A DNA stretch of 47,222 bases from Listeria grandensis FSL F6-0971 (GCF_000525835.1 NZ_AODD01000025.1:1-47222); one strand, 5' to 3'; positions 36,444-47,121 are shown, counted from the first letter of the stretch. Numbers and translations are program-made. The notes: generated by a model from the letters alone, not told the origin.

Positions 36444-37388
36444 ATGGCACACGGTACAAAATCAGCTATTGTAAGACATTCTGGATTCCATAAATGGTGG
36501 ATGTTACTACGTCCGCACACACTGGTCGCATCTTTTGTCCCAGTATTTTTAGGAACAACAGTCGCAATGAGCTACGAAAGTTTTCATTTTACGCGCTTTT
36601 TAGTCATGCTAATATCCTGTTTCCTTATTCAGACCTCTGCCAACCTCTTTAATGAATATTACGACTTCAAAAAAGGGCAAGACGATGAGCATACAGTAGG
36701 AAACGGCGGCGCAATTGTCCGAAACGGGATGAAGCCAGGCTTTATTTTATTCCTAGCCATTTTTCTATACGTATTAGCGATTCTTGGTGGTATTTACTTA
36801 TGTATGGACGTGAATAATTGGTGGATTGGGTTACTCGGTATTATTTCGATGGTAGTCGGATATTTATACACCGGTGGACCATATCCAATTGCTTACACAC
36901 CGTTTGGCGAGATCATGGCAGGCTTCTTTATGGGAGGTATTATCACATTCATTTCCTTCTATATTCAAGCCGGATTTATTAGCTCATTCATCGTCTACGT
37001 ATCGATTCCAGTGATGGTGCTAGTTGGTAACTTATTACTCGCCAACAGCATCCGCGATTTGGAGCCTGACAAAGCAAACGGTCGCCTAACACTCGCGATT
37101 TTACTAGGCCGAAAAGGAGCACTGATTCTCTTCACATTAGCCTTTATTTTCGCGTATGTTTGGGAAATCGCGCTCATCTTTACGATCCAAGCAACACCTT
37201 GGATTCTGATCATTTTACTCAGCGTTCCAGAAGCCATCAAAGCCGTTCGCCGCTTCATCGGAAAAAGCGTACCGATTACAATGGTTCCTGCGATGAAAGC
37301 AACGAGTAAAGCACTCACACTCTTTGGAATCCTGCTTGCAGTGGCATTCCTCATCAGCCTATTAAGTGCAAATATGGTTGATTTTTAA
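36444..37388 (+). CDS. menA: 1,4-dihydroxy-2-naphthoate polyprenyltransferase
   Basis: 314 residues from the ATG at 36444 (MAHGTKSA), preceded by AAAGGAG. About eight TM helices are visible. NEYYDFKKGQD is the first Asp-rich motif of UbiA-type prenyltransferases and NSIRDLEPDKANGRLT the second. It attaches the polyprenyl tail to make demethylmenaquinone in the membrane. Divergent from menF. Confidence 0.94.
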   Translation: MAHGTKSAIVRHSGFHKWWMLLRPHTLVASFVPVFLGTTVAMSYESFHFTRFLVMLISCFLIQTSANLFNEYYDFKKGQDDEHTVGNGGAIVRNGMKPGFILFLAIFLYVLAILGGIYLCMDVNNWWIGLLGIISMVVGYLYTGGPYPIAYTPFGEIMAGFFMGGIITFISFYIQAGFISSFIVYVSIPVMVLVGNLLLANSIRDLEPDKANGRLTLAILLGRKGALILFTLAFIFAYVWEIALIFTIQATPWILIILLSVPEAIKAVRRFIGKSVPITMVPAMKATSKALTLFGILLAVAFLISLLSANMVDF

Positions 37389-37412
37389 AATAGGGAATCT
37401 AGAAAATTTAAC

Positions 37413-37468
37413 AAAGAAAGAGAGACCGCATATCCTTTTCAATCAGGATATACAGTCTCTCTTTCTTT
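37413..37468. terminator. Bidirectional terminator between menA and the M60 peptidase
   Basis: Arms AAAGAAAGAGAGAC and GTCTCTCTTTCTTT, extended by an inner ATATCC/GGATAT stem. Confidence 0.85.
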
Positions 37469-37503
37469 ATAGCCTAGTACTCCATAATTTAAATTCCTAA
37501 ACT

Positions 37504-39951
37504 TTACTTTGTAAGCTCTACAATTTTATATGATTTATGCGGTAATCTCACTTCAAGATAAAATTTGTCCCCTTTCACTAAAGCCGTACTGATACGCCAG
37601 CTATTATTTGAAAAAACAGAAGAATAAGCTGTACCATAATGCATTTCTGCAGTATAGATATCATTCTTCACAGCTACAATTTGATATTGTTGATAAGTAG
37701 CATTAGCAAAAATTGTTTCTATTTTCAAGCTATCATTTACCGCTACTGATTGAATCATACCCTTTAATAAATCTCTTTGTACGTGATCAAACAGACTCAT
37801 TAACATTGCTTTTTGTTTGGTACTACTATAGTTATTGATATCTATTAAAATATCATTCAATCCCTCCTGGTTCACTGTATTTTTAATAGAACCTGAAACA
37901 TCATACATATCTTCTAAAGCGTTTTTTATCTTTATCACTTTTCCAGAAATAACATTTACAGTATACGTTTTGTCAGGTAGCCTAAATTCGAAGCGAAGTA
38001 TATCGCTATCCGCTAAATTTCCAACCGTTGTTTTCCAATTTAGATTTTGCGTGCTAGAATAATAGGGGTTTCCATTATTGATTTCCGAGATGTACTTTCC
38101 ATTCTTCGTAAGTACAGTGTGATAATTTTTGTACACATTGCTTGCCCATGCCACATTTACTTGTTGATTTTTGTAGGAGATATCACGAATCAAGCCCTCT
38201 AAAAGTAATCTTTGTCCTTTCTCATGTAATTTCAACAAGGGTTCTTGATTCGAGCTTTTTTGAATCGCTTGTAGCAGGAGGTTTAATGTCCCTTGCCCTA
38301 CGCCTTGTTGTAACTCCGATTGTGTGCTGTCTGTGAATAACTGATTTAATTGGTTTTCAATATTTTGATCATATGAATTATAGGTTTTTAACACATGGGC
38401 CCCTTCATGATGAACCACTACTTGAAATTGATCGGTAGATAGAACGGGTGTATGAATTGAAAAAACATAGCCTTCTCTTTCAATTTTCCGCTCCCCACCA
38501 GAAGAATTACCATCTATTACTTCGCCAATATAGTTGTTATTTTTCGTAACTACATACTTATATCCTTTTATCCAATCCATGTCTAACGTAATTTTTAATA
38601 GATTATCTCTCGATTCTATTTTTTTAACTACTTGTTTAAAATATGGCAATTGTGGCACATATTTCACTTGAGGTAAGTTGAGATGGTATTTTTTTGTATT
38701 TGTATTTTCCCAGATAGGTTCATCTAAAATAGGGAGCTGATTTAATAGCTCTTTCGTATCTGCATCCGCCAGAAGTCCCCACTTTTCAAAAAAAGGGATT
38801 AGATTAATTTGCGCTAGTTGTGAAGATTGGATAATGAGCACCTGTTTTTTCTCATCTGTTGAATTCGGCTGCTTTTCTAAAAGACGATATTTTTGGTGTA
38901 ATTGAGGATAAAAGCTATCTCCAAAAACATCCATGAGTTGTCCATATAATCCCATTTTTATATTATTATCTTGTTTATCGTATTCCTTTTTTTCGATCGG
39001 CAGATTTAAATAGTTTCGAATAGCTGGATAGTGCGAATCAAGTGCTGTTAATTTCCCCGTGATTTCTTTTTGAACAGCCATAGAATAAATATTAACAGTG
39101 GATTCTGTTGCAGCACTCCAAGTCATAGGGGCTAACTGTCTTTGATGACCGCTCTCATGCCATACTCCCCAACCATTGTCTGTTGTTAAAAGGCGTTGTA
39201 AAGCAGCATCACCGTAAAATCCCATATACTCATTGGTAGCAAACATATACCCATGATCTGATTCTACAAAATGCTGTAAATGTTGCGCTGCCAAATAATC
39301 TTCGCGTCCTTCCACCACAGTCCCTTCTACCTTATTTTGAGCATCTAAAAACTGTTCATAATATGTCATTAGCTTCTCTGGATTCTTTACATATTTTTGG
39401 GCATTCGCATAGCTGACAGTGATCAATGCTTTTTTACTCACAAATTGTACAATACTTGCATTTTTATACTGTGCCATTTGCTTTGCAAAATCCTCATTAG
39501 TAGTCTGTTCTAATACGAAAAATGGTATATTATCATGCTTCGAGTTAACTGCAAAAATAATTTTTCCTGATTCTTGACGGTTAATAAAAGATAACACACC
39601 ACTCCTATCAGCTGTGATAACATTTTCTCCTCTATCCACGCTAGTTTTCATAATTCCAGTAGGTGTCCCCGGAGTTCCAACAGCCAGTAGTATTCCCGTC
39701 GAGCTCCCTGTACCTCCAGAAACAGAAACCCTTATTTGTTCACCCTTTTTCACATAATATTGCGTTGGAGTAAGCTCTGAAAATTTACGTACTCTTTCCA
39801 ATCGCTTCCTCTCGTTTTCAATGCTTCCCTTTCCACTTACTGTAACGATGTTCTTTGCTTCTTCCGCATGCACTTTGTGTGTGGTAATAACCAGCATACA
39901 ACATGCAAATAAAAATAAAGATACTCCCCATATACAAACTTTAGTTTTCAT
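37504..39951 (-). CDS. Secreted M60-family (enhancin-like) metallopeptidase with mucin-binding-type repeats
   Basis: 815 residues. The signal peptide is residues 1-29 (a hydrophobic core then HKVHAEE). The N-terminal beta domain leads to the gluzincin site WHESGHQRQ (His265, Glu266, His269) and the downstream Glu283 in TEST, fitting HExxH-x(8-28)-E of M60/enhancin peptidases. Three C-terminal units of about 65-70 residues (near 455-520, 598-665 and 745-815) share a pattern of W or Y, then V-T/V-KN-xYI-E followed by NG-x-YSS and LPxKxY. They resemble the enhancin mucin/carbohydrate-binding domain. M60 enzymes cleave mucin-type O-glycoproteins. No wall anchor is seen, so it should be released. 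It is monocistronic. Confidence 0.87.
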   Translation of the reverse strand: MKTKVCIWGVSLFLFACCMLVITTHKVHAEEAKNIVTVSGKGSIENERKRLERVRKFSELTPTQYYVKKGEQIRVSVSGGTGSSTGILLAVGTPGTPTGIMKTSVDRGENVITADRSGVLSFINRQESGKIIFAVNSKHDNIPFFVLEQTTNEDFAKQMAQYKNASIVQFVSKKALITVSYANAQKYVKNPEKLMTYYEQFLDAQNKVEGTVVEGREDYLAAQHLQHFVESDHGYMFATNEYMGFYGDAALQRLLTTDNGWGVWHESGHQRQLAPMTWSAATESTVNIYSMAVQKEITGKLTALDSHYPAIRNYLNLPIEKKEYDKQDNNIKMGLYGQLMDVFGDSFYPQLHQKYRLLEKQPNSTDEKKQVLIIQSSQLAQINLIPFFEKWGLLADADTKELLNQLPILDEPIWENTNTKKYHLNLPQVKYVPQLPYFKQVVKKIESRDNLLKITLDMDWIKGYKYVVTKNNNYIGEVIDGNSSGGERKIEREGYVFSIHTPVLSTDQFQVVVHHEGAHVLKTYNSYDQNIENQLNQLFTDSTQSELQQGVGQGTLNLLLQAIQKSSNQEPLLKLHEKGQRLLLEGLIRDISYKNQQVNVAWASNVYKNYHTVLTKNGKYISEINNGNPYYSSTQNLNWKTTVGNLADSDILRFEFRLPDKTYTVNVISGKVIKIKNALEDMYDVSGSIKNTVNQEGLNDILIDINNYSSTKQKAMLMSLFDHVQRDLLKGMIQSVAVNDSLKIETIFANATYQQYQIVAVKNDIYTAEMHYGTAYSSVFSNNSWRISTALVKGDKFYLEVRLPHKSYKIVELTK

Positions 39952-40240
39952 TAATTTCCCCTTCTTTCTTTTGCATTAGATTTCCTCTCTATTATACCTT
40001 TATTAATTACTACATTTTAACCTATTTCTGGAATACATTCAGATGAAATTCACGGAATATATATATTATTCGCACAAAATGGACACATTTCAAAAAAGCA
40101 AAGTGTATAAACTAAATATCAATCGCACACCCTACTGTACTATTCAAATACTACCAAAATCAGTTTTTCCTTTTCATACAGCACTTTTACTAAACCAGAA
40201 TACCTTCCAGTTTCAATTTGATCGCTGCTTGTTCCTATAC
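39952..40240. other. Intergenic stretch upstream of the M60 gene
   Basis: AT-rich. It should hold the M60 promoter and a GAAAGAAGGGG ribosome-binding region, but no clear boxes could be fixed. A 97-codon plus-strand frame in it lacks coding character. Confidence 0.4.
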
Positions 40241-40296
40241 AAAAAAGCACCCCCTGCGGATTCATTGTACATGAATTCAACAAGTAATGCTTTTTT
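40241..40296 (-). terminator. Terminator after yitJ
   Basis: AAAAAAGCA and TGCTTTTTT form the outer stem around an inner GATTCATTGTACATGAATTC hairpin, just past the last gene of the methionine operon. Confidence 0.6.
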
Positions 40297-40348
40297 ATTT
40301 TATCCCACGATAGTAGGTCCGTTCCAATTCAGGTAACTCATCTTTTCG

Positions 40349-42196
40349 TTATACTGTTTGTTCACTAGCTTCTTTGCTCTGTACATATTTCGTTAATTCA
40401 ATCGATAAATCATAGCGCAAGAACGGCGTTATAATGTAGACACCATTAAAATGTTCACAAATTGCATCGATAATTTCCTTCGCAATCGCCATCCCTTCTT
40501 CTCGCCCTGTTCCATTTTTATCAGCCTCTCGCATTCTTTCCCTGACCTCGTCTGTCAAACGAATCCCAGGAACTTCATTATGCAGAAACTCGGCATTTCG
40601 ACTCGAAAGTAACGGCATTACCCCAACAAAAACAGGGACAGTAATACCCGCCTCGACTAGCGCCTCTTTCAACTGTACTGCTTTTTCCGTATCATAAATC
40701 GGTTGCGTAATAATATAATCCGCGCCATACTCGACTTTTCGTTCAATTAAACGCACCGCTTTATCTAACTTCAACACATTCGGATTAAAAGCCGCAGCTA
40801 CTTGGAACCTAGCTTTCTCCTTCAGCGATTTCCCCGTGTATGAAATCCCATCATTGAATTTTTTTATCAGCTGTACAAGTTCTACCGATCGCAGGTCAAA
40901 TACCGACGATGCACCTGGAAAGTCACCAACTTTACTCGGATCTCCCGTCACGGCTAGCACATCTTGAATCCCCAACTTATGAAAACCCATGATATGCGAA
41001 TGCATCCCAATCAAATTATGATCGCGCGTCGTCAAATGGATCAGCGGGCGGATATCATACTCATGCTTCAGAATCGCGGCGAGTGCCATGTTGCTAATCC
41101 GCGGTGTCGCAAGCGAATTATCCGAAATCGTAATCGCATCCACGCCCGCCTCATCAAGCTCTTTCGCCCCTTCGAAAAACTTCGCCGTATCAAACGTCCG
41201 CGGTGGATCAAGCTCGACCAACACGGTAAACTGATCCTTCACTTTGTCTGTTAACCGAACGCCTGCATCTTCCGCCACCTCAAGTTCCGCTAGTTCCAAA
41301 ATTGGATAAACCACTTTGGACATCACAGGTTCGAGCGATTTTAGACCTCTACGCAACGCCCGAATATGGTCCGGTGTCGTCCCGCAACATCCACCAATAA
41401 GCCGTACACCTTCTTGCCTAAAAATCTCACCATACTGCTCAAAATAATCGGTTTCTGTCTGATAGACGACTTTTCCTTCGTCCATCTGTGGCAAACTCGC
41501 ATTCGGATACGCCGCCAAATAAGCATTTTCGAGTAGCGGCACACTCTCAAGTGCTTTGGCCATGTGATACGGACCAAGTCGGCAATTTGCACCAACCACA
41601 TCTGCACCCAAATCCGCCAATTCCTGGAGCGCCGAAGCTAGCGTCTGCCCGCTTTGTAAAAGCCCTGGTTCATGCATCGATACATTCGCCACGATTGGCA
41701 AATCCGTTGTCTCCCGCGTAATTTTTAACACCGTTTTCAGTTCATCTAAATCATAATACGTCTCTAGCAAAATCGCGTCCACGCCTTCTAGTAACAAACA
41801 ATACAACTGCTCCCGAAAACTACGCTTAATCTCCTCCATGTCTGGCGCCGAAATTCGGGCATCATTCGCACCATGAATCCCACCAATCGTCCCAAAAATA
41901 TAAACACCCGTCCCGCGCGTTGCTTCTTTTGCATGCCGCACAGCCGCTTGGTTAATTTTTTTAATATCGTCCTGCAAACCGTAACGCGAAAGCTTGATAT
42001 AATTCGCGCTATACGTATTTGTTTGGATAATATCCGCCCCCGCCTCGATGTAAGCCCGATGGATTGCAACGATATCATCTGGATGCGATAAATTCAATTC
42101 TTCAAAGGAACGGTCAACCCCATAAGAATAAAGTAGTGTACCCATTGCACCATCAGCAATTAAAACCTTTTCACTTAAATCGCGGCGTAGATTCAT
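40349..42196 (-). CDS. yitJ: Bifunctional homocysteine S-methyltransferase / methylenetetrahydrofolate reductase
   Basis: 615 residues from the ATG at 42196, overlapping the metC stop by one base, with AAAGGAG 9 bases upstream. Residues 1-290 are the homocysteine methyltransferase domain, with zinc ligands in GANCRLGP and GGCCGTTPDHI. Residues about 315-605 are the MTHFR domain, starting FTVLVELDPPRTFD and including HLTTRDHN and VTGDPSKVGDFPG. It makes methyl-THF and uses homocysteine as methyl acceptor, linking folate and methionine metabolism. Last gene of metI-metC-yitJ. Confidence 0.94.
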   Translation of the reverse strand: MNLRRDLSEKVLIADGAMGTLLYSYGVDRSFEELNLSHPDDIVAIHRAYIEAGADIIQTNTYSANYIKLSRYGLQDDIKKINQAAVRHAKEATRGTGVYIFGTIGGIHGANDARISAPDMEEIKRSFREQLYCLLLEGVDAILLETYYDLDELKTVLKITRETTDLPIVANVSMHEPGLLQSGQTLASALQELADLGADVVGANCRLGPYHMAKALESVPLLENAYLAAYPNASLPQMDEGKVVYQTETDYFEQYGEIFRQEGVRLIGGCCGTTPDHIRALRRGLKSLEPVMSKVVYPILELAELEVAEDAGVRLTDKVKDQFTVLVELDPPRTFDTAKFFEGAKELDEAGVDAITISDNSLATPRISNMALAAILKHEYDIRPLIHLTTRDHNLIGMHSHIMGFHKLGIQDVLAVTGDPSKVGDFPGASSVFDLRSVELVQLIKKFNDGISYTGKSLKEKARFQVAAAFNPNVLKLDKAVRLIERKVEYGADYIITQPIYDTEKAVQLKEALVEAGITVPVFVGVMPLLSSRNAEFLHNEVPGIRLTDEVRERMREADKNGTGREEGMAIAKEIIDAICEHFNGVYIITPFLRYDLSIELTKYVQSKEASEQTV

Positions 42197-43368
42197 CAAC
42201 GAGCACTCCTTTCTACTGTATACGCGAGCGCTTGCTTGAAGTCTGCAATGACATCAGCCACATCCTCAAGCCCCGCCGAAAAACGTAATAGTCCTGGTGT
42301 AATACCGAGTTTCAACCGTTCTTCTTCCGGAATCGCCGCATGAGACATCCTCGCTGGGTACGATAAAATACTCTCCACCGCACCTAAACTCACCGAAAAA
42401 ACTGGCAGTTTCACATGATTCACAAACTGGCGCGCCGCCTCCTCACTTCCAAGATCGAACGATAAAACGGCACCTGCTGAATCCGCTTGTTGCTGTTGGA
42501 TTGCATAATCCGGATGCGTCGTAAGTCCCGGATAAAAAACCGCCTTCACGCGATCATCTGCCTGCAAAAATTCCGCCAAGGTCTGCGCCGACGCCGTACC
42601 CACATCCATCCGAACCGCCAATGTTTTGAGACCACGCAATAATAACCAGCAATCTTGGACCCCAAGCACGCCTCCCGTTGAGTTTTGCATGAAATATACT
42701 TGTTTAGCCAACGCCTCATTATTCGTCACCACAAGCCCCGCTAAAATATCGCTATGTCCACCGATAAACTTCGTCGCGCTGTGCACCACCAAATCCGCGC
42801 CCAAATCAAGCGGTCGTTGCAAAGCTGGTGTCAAAAACGTATTATCGACAAATGTATAACAATCATGCGCCTTCGCAAGTCGCGCGACAGCCGCAATATC
42901 CGTCACACGCATCAATGGATTCGATGGCGTTTCTACATAAACCAGCTTCGTATTCTCCTGAAAAGCCGCCGCAACAGCATCCAAATTCCCCATATCAACA
43001 AATGTATGCGTGATTCCAAATCGTGGTAAAACCTGCTCCGTCAGACGAAACGTGCCACCGTACACATCACCAGAAATAATAAAATGATCGCCCTGCGACA
43101 ACGTCAAAAGCGCAGCTGAGATCGCAGCCATACCCGTTGCAAACGCAAAACCATGCGTCCCATTTTCTAATTTAGCAATCGCCTCTTCCACGGCTTGACG
43201 CGTTGGATTCCCCGATCTCGCATAATCAAATTCGTGATAATTATCAAAATCCGGCTGATGAAATGTCGAGGACAAATGAAGCGGCGTATTCAGTGCCCCA
43301 GTCGCCTCATCGATTCCAAGGCTCGCATGCACCACCTTCGTATTAAAAGAAATATTCTCCTTACTCAT
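42196..43368 (-). CDS. metC: Cystathionine beta-lyase
   Basis: 390 residues, Cys/Met-metabolism PLP family. The PLP lysine is in HSATKFIGGHSD, and YARSGNPTRQ and YVETPSNPLMRV are conserved. It cleaves cystathionine to homocysteine. It overlaps the metI end by 8 bases. Assignment as MetC rather than MetI rests on gene order and similarity to the Bacillus arrangement. Confidence 0.88.
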   Translation of the reverse strand: MSKENISFNTKVVHASLGIDEATGALNTPLHLSSTFHQPDFDNYHEFDYARSGNPTRQAVEEAIAKLENGTHGFAFATGMAAISAALLTLSQGDHFIISGDVYGGTFRLTEQVLPRFGITHTFVDMGNLDAVAAAFQENTKLVYVETPSNPLMRVTDIAAVARLAKAHDCYTFVDNTFLTPALQRPLDLGADLVVHSATKFIGGHSDILAGLVVTNNEALAKQVYFMQNSTGGVLGVQDCWLLLRGLKTLAVRMDVGTASAQTLAEFLQADDRVKAVFYPGLTTHPDYAIQQQQADSAGAVLSFDLGSEEAARQFVNHVKLPVFSVSLGAVESILSYPARMSHAAIPEEERLKLGITPGLLRFSAGLEDVADVIADFKQALAYTVERSAR

Positions 43369-44488
43369 GCACGCTCACCCCCTTCTTCAACACACTTGCA
43401 AATGCTTGATCCAAATCCGCAATCAAATCATCACTATTTTCGATTCCTACCGAGATTCGTAACAACTCATCCGTCAAACCATACGATTCTCGTAATTCCC
43501 TCGGCACATCTGCATGCGTCTGCGTCACCGGATACGTAATCAAGCTCTCCACGCCACCCAAACTCTCCGCAAAAGTAAACAACTCAAGGCTTCGTAATAG
43601 CGGCGAAACAAGCGTTGCATCCTTTATCAGGAAACTGACCATGCCACCTTTTCCTGGATAAAGTACTTTTGTCACAGCCGCGTGACCTTCCAAAAACTCC
43701 GCCACTTTTCGTGCATTTTTCTGATGTTGCTCCACTCGCAGAACGAGCGTCTTCAGTCCTCTCATCAACAACCAGCTATCAAAAGGCGAAAGCACCGCAC
43801 CAATCGAATTATGGAAATCACGCAATTGTATCGCTAATTCCTCATCCTTTACGATCACTGCACCCGCCAACACATCATTATGCCCACCCAAATACTTCGT
43901 TGCACTATGAAAAACAATATCCGCACCCAGATCCAGTGGTTGTTGCAAAATTGGCGTCAAAAACGTATTATCCACAATTACCAGCAAACCATGCTTCTTC
44001 GCAAAAGCTACAACCTCCGCCAAATCAGTTTCCACCATCAAAGGATTTGTAGGTGTCTCAATGAAAACAGCTTTCGTTGCCGGTGTTACCAATCCTTCCA
44101 AATCAGCAATATCCGTTGTCTCCCAGTATGAAAAATCAATCTTATACTTCTTCGCAATCAATTCAAAATAACGATATGTACCACCATATAAATCACGCGA
44201 AGAAATAATATGATCGCCACTCGCAAACAACGTAAAGATAAGCTGAATCGCGCTCATTCCAGAACTTGTTGCAAAACCAGCCGTCCCATTTTCAAGCGTT
44301 GCAAGCGATTCCTCTAAAACTTCCCGCGTTGGGTTACCCGTTCTCGTATAATCATATCCCGTTGAAACACCTAGATCTTCATGACGGTATGCAGTCGACA
44401 AATAAATCGGCATATTCACAGCACCAGTCGCCCCACTTTTTCGATTTCCAATTTGCGCTACAATTGTTTCTTTGTTTAACTTTGTCAA
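43361..44488 (-). CDS. metI: Cystathionine gamma-synthase / O-acetylhomoserine thiolyase
   Basis: 375 residues from a TTG at 44488 (M/LTKLNKETIVAQIG), 6 bases after GGAGGAG; the ATG 15 bases upstream lies inside this site and is less likely. PLP lysine in HSATKYLGGHND; YTRTGNPTRE and FIETPTNPLMVE are conserved. It joins an activated homoserine to cysteine or sulfide. Homologous to metC next door, a duplicated pair typical of Bacillales. Confidence 0.87.
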   Translation of the reverse strand: MTKLNKETIVAQIGNRKSGATGAVNMPIYLSTAYRHEDLGVSTGYDYTRTGNPTREVLEESLATLENGTAGFATSSGMSAIQLIFTLFASGDHIISSRDLYGGTYRYFELIAKKYKIDFSYWETTDIADLEGLVTPATKAVFIETPTNPLMVETDLAEVVAFAKKHGLLVIVDNTFLTPILQQPLDLGADIVFHSATKYLGGHNDVLAGAVIVKDEELAIQLRDFHNSIGAVLSPFDSWLLMRGLKTLVLRVEQHQKNARKVAEFLEGHAAVTKVLYPGKGGMVSFLIKDATLVSPLLRSLELFTFAESLGGVESLITYPVTQTHADVPRELRESYGLTDELLRISVGIENSDDLIADLDQAFASVLKKGVSVHE

Positions 44489-44509
44489 TCCAATCTCCTC
44501 CATCCAATT

Positions 44510-44552
44510 AAAAAGCGCCAGGAGTAGCAACATGATGCCGTTCCTAGCGCCT
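44510..44552 (-). terminator. Hairpin between metE and metI
   Basis: On the minus strand AAGGCGCTAGGA pairs with TCCTGGCGCTT and is followed by TTTAATT. It lies 22 bases before the metI start, so it could reduce metI-metC-yitJ expression relative to metE or stabilise the metE transcript. Confidence 0.7.
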
Positions 44553-44561
44553 TATTTCCTA

Positions 44562-46844
44562 TTATTTTGTCACTTTGTACTCTTCGCGAATCTCCTTCGT
44601 GGCATTGACCATGTCTTGCAGTGCCGCGATTGTTTCCTTCTCTTTACGCGTTTTCAAGCCACAATCTGGATTCACCCAGAATTGACGCGCATCGATTACT
44701 TTTAAAGCTCTACGAATATTGCCTTGAATCTCGCCAGTTGTTGGTACCCGTGGACTATGAATGTCGTACACACCTAGGCCAATCTCTTTATCATACGCAA
44801 CTTTTTCAAACGTCTCGATAATCTCACCATGGCTCCGAGACGTTTCAATCGAGATCACATCCGCATCAAGCGCACTAATCGTATCGATAATATCCTCAAA
44901 TTCGGCATAACACATATGCGTATGAATTTGCGTATCATTTTTAACCGAAGTCGTTGTCAATTTAAAAGAGTAAACGGCATCATCCAAATATTTTTTCCAT
45001 CTCGAACGCTTCAGTGGTAAACCTTCACGAAGTGCGGGCTCATCGACTTGAATCACACGAATTCCAGCTGCTTCCAGTGCCTCCACCTCTTTGCGCAGCG
45101 CCAAACCAACTTGATTCGCAACCACATAATCCGGCACATCATCACGTACAAACGACCAATTGATAATAGTCACTGGCGCCGTCAACATTCCCTTCACAGG
45201 CCGATTCGTTAGCGATTGTGCGTAGACACTCTCTTTCACCGTAATCGTTTCCGTGAAGGCCACATCCCCATAAACCAATGGTGGACGTACCGCACGCGAA
45301 CCATATGACTGCACCCAACCAAATTTCGTTGCTTGGAAACCATCCAACTTCTGACCAAAATACTCAACCATATCCGTTCTTTCAAACTCACCATGCACAA
45401 GCACATCTAAGTCTAAATCCTCTTGAATCCGGATCCAACGTTCCGTTTCCGCTTCAATAAACTTCTCATACTCCGCATCCGTAATCACTTTTTTCAACCA
45501 ATCCGAACGTTTTTTCCGAACCTCAGGTGATTGCGGGAAACTACCGATCGTCGTCGTTGGCAATAAAGGCAACTGCAACCACTCATGTTGCAACCTGATC
45601 CGCTCTGCAAACGGTAAATCACGCTTCACTTCCACATTCTCCAAGTTGCGTATTGCTTCTTGAACCGCCGCATTATTTCGATGATGTGAACCATTTATAG
45701 CATCAAGTCCAGCCTTTGCATTCGCGAATTCCGCTGCCACATCCTCCGCATTAAGCGCCTTCGTCAACGCCACTAGCTCTGCCAACTTCTCATCAGCAAA
45801 TGACAAACCTCCAAGCAACACCCCATCTAAATCAGGCTCACTCGCTTTAGTCACCGGCACATGTAACAACGAACTCGACGGTTGCACGATTAAGCGCTCT
45901 TTAGGTACCACTTTTGCAATCCGTTCCAGTAATGCCAATTTCGCATCCAAATCCGCACGCCACACATTACGCCCATCAATCACACCAGCAGCCAAAATCT
46001 TATCCGCTGGGAATCCAAATTTTTCTAAAGCCTCGATAGATTCACCATGATCATGCACAAAATCTACGCCAATCGCATCCACAGGTAGTTTCACAACCTC
46101 TTCAAAATAATCAAGACTTTCGAAATAGGTTTGCAATTCAATCTTCAATTTAGGTGCAACATTCTTGAATGAAGTATACACTTCCTCAAACCAAGCCAAC
46201 TCCTCCTTCTCAAAACTAGTGGCCAAGTAAGGCTCATCAATCTGCACCCATTTCGCACCAGCCGTCTCAAGCTCCTTCAAAACCTGACCATAAAGTGGCA
46301 CCAACTGATCTAGTAACCCTTTAAAATCATCGTTTCCCTTCGCTAATTTCAAATACGTAATCGGACCAACAAGAACAGGCTTACCATCAATCCCTAGCTC
46401 CCGCTTCGCTTCCTCGTAATAAAACAACGCACGATTCTCCGTCAATTGTGGTTTTGCATCCGAAAGCTCCGGCACAATGTAATGATAATTCGTATTAAAC
46501 CATTTCGTCATTTCAGAGGCCACCGCATCATCCTTACCACGAGCAATCTCGAAATATGTATCTAGACCTACTTTCCCAGACTCATAATTAAAACGTTTTG
46601 GCACAATACCAAAAGTAACACTCGTATCTAAAATATGATCATAAAAAGAAAAGTCCCCAACAGGAATCAAATCAATCCCCTTATCCTGCTGTTTCTTCAA
46701 AGCATGTAAACGCAATTCTTTAGTTTCAGAAAGTAATTGCTCTTCTGAAATCTTATGGTTCCAATAATTCTCAAGCGCCTTCTTCCATTCCCGTTTCTCC
46801 CCTAAACGTGGATACCCTAAATTTGAACTTTGAACTTTTGCCAT
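44562..46844 (-). CDS. metE: Cobalamin-independent methionine synthase
   Basis: 760 residues, full length. N-terminal [17 protein letters not shown]; zinc ligands in THMCYAEF (His, Cys) and NPDCGLKTR (Cys); substrate motif [12 protein letters not shown]. It transfers a methyl group from methyl-THF-polyglutamate to homocysteine. First gene of the SAM-riboswitch-controlled methionine cluster metE-metI-metC-yitJ. Confidence 0.97.
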   Translation of the reverse strand: MAKVQSSNLGYPRLGEKREWKKALENYWNHKISEEQLLSETKELRLHALKKQQDKGIDLIPVGDFSFYDHILDTSVTFGIVPKRFNYESGKVGLDTYFEIARGKDDAVASEMTKWFNTNYHYIVPELSDAKPQLTENRALFYYEEAKRELGIDGKPVLVGPITYLKLAKGNDDFKGLLDQLVPLYGQVLKELETAGAKWVQIDEPYLATSFEKEELAWFEEVYTSFKNVAPKLKIELQTYFESLDYFEEVVKLPVDAIGVDFVHDHGESIEALEKFGFPADKILAAGVIDGRNVWRADLDAKLALLERIAKVVPKERLIVQPSSSLLHVPVTKASEPDLDGVLLGGLSFADEKLAELVALTKALNAEDVAAEFANAKAGLDAINGSHHRNNAAVQEAIRNLENVEVKRDLPFAERIRLQHEWLQLPLLPTTTIGSFPQSPEVRKKRSDWLKKVITDAEYEKFIEAETERWIRIQEDLDLDVLVHGEFERTDMVEYFGQKLDGFQATKFGWVQSYGSRAVRPPLVYGDVAFTETITVKESVYAQSLTNRPVKGMLTAPVTIINWSFVRDDVPDYVVANQVGLALRKEVEALEAAGIRVIQVDEPALREGLPLKRSRWKKYLDDAVYSFKLTTTSVKNDTQIHTHMCYAEFEDIIDTISALDADVISIETSRSHGEIIETFEKVAYDKEIGLGVYDIHSPRVPTTGEIQGNIRRALKVIDARQFWVNPDCGLKTRKEKETIAALQDMVNATKEIREEYKVTK

Positions 46845-46882
46845 TTCACATCACCATTCCTTCTCTTTTTTTCATATAAAAA

Positions 46883-47046
46883 ACCTCTCCAGTAAGACCA
46901 GAGAGGTTACGAATATCCGAAATACGAACACGTTTCACTCTCTTATCTTTCGAAGCATCACACTTCGCAGGATTTAGCACCTTTTCAAAAAAATGAAAGG
47001 TTGCCGGGTTTCACAGGGCCAGTCCCTCTACCACTCACAATAAGAG
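46883..47046 (-). ncRNA. SAM-I riboswitch (S-box) of the metE operon
   Basis: Minus strand: CTCTTATTGTGAG, GAGGGACTGGCCC, AAACCCGGCAACC, AAGGTGCTAA and GATAAGAGAG make up the aptamer (46938-47046). A terminator hairpin ACCTCTCTGGT / CTGGAGAGGT ending TTTTTT follows at 46883-46908. It shares the core with the metK switch but differs in the variable arms. Confidence 0.96.
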
Positions 47047-47092
47047 TTTCATATGAAATTGAAATTACATCCAGTTCGAATGTATTGAACTT

Positions 47093-47121
47093 ATATTACC
47101 ATCCCACCAAATTCCTGTCAA
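47093..47121 (-). promoter_or_regulatory. Promoter of the metE operon
   Basis: Consensus TTGACA, 17 bases and TAATAT on the minus strand, about 45 bases before the aptamer. Positions 47122-47222 hold nothing I can name. Confidence 0.8.

Noticed and set aside
40043-40336. 97-codon plus-strand frame between the M60 gene and yitJ
   Set aside because: No ribosome binding site, no recognisable domain, and it runs into the yitJ terminator hairpin; composition looks non-coding.
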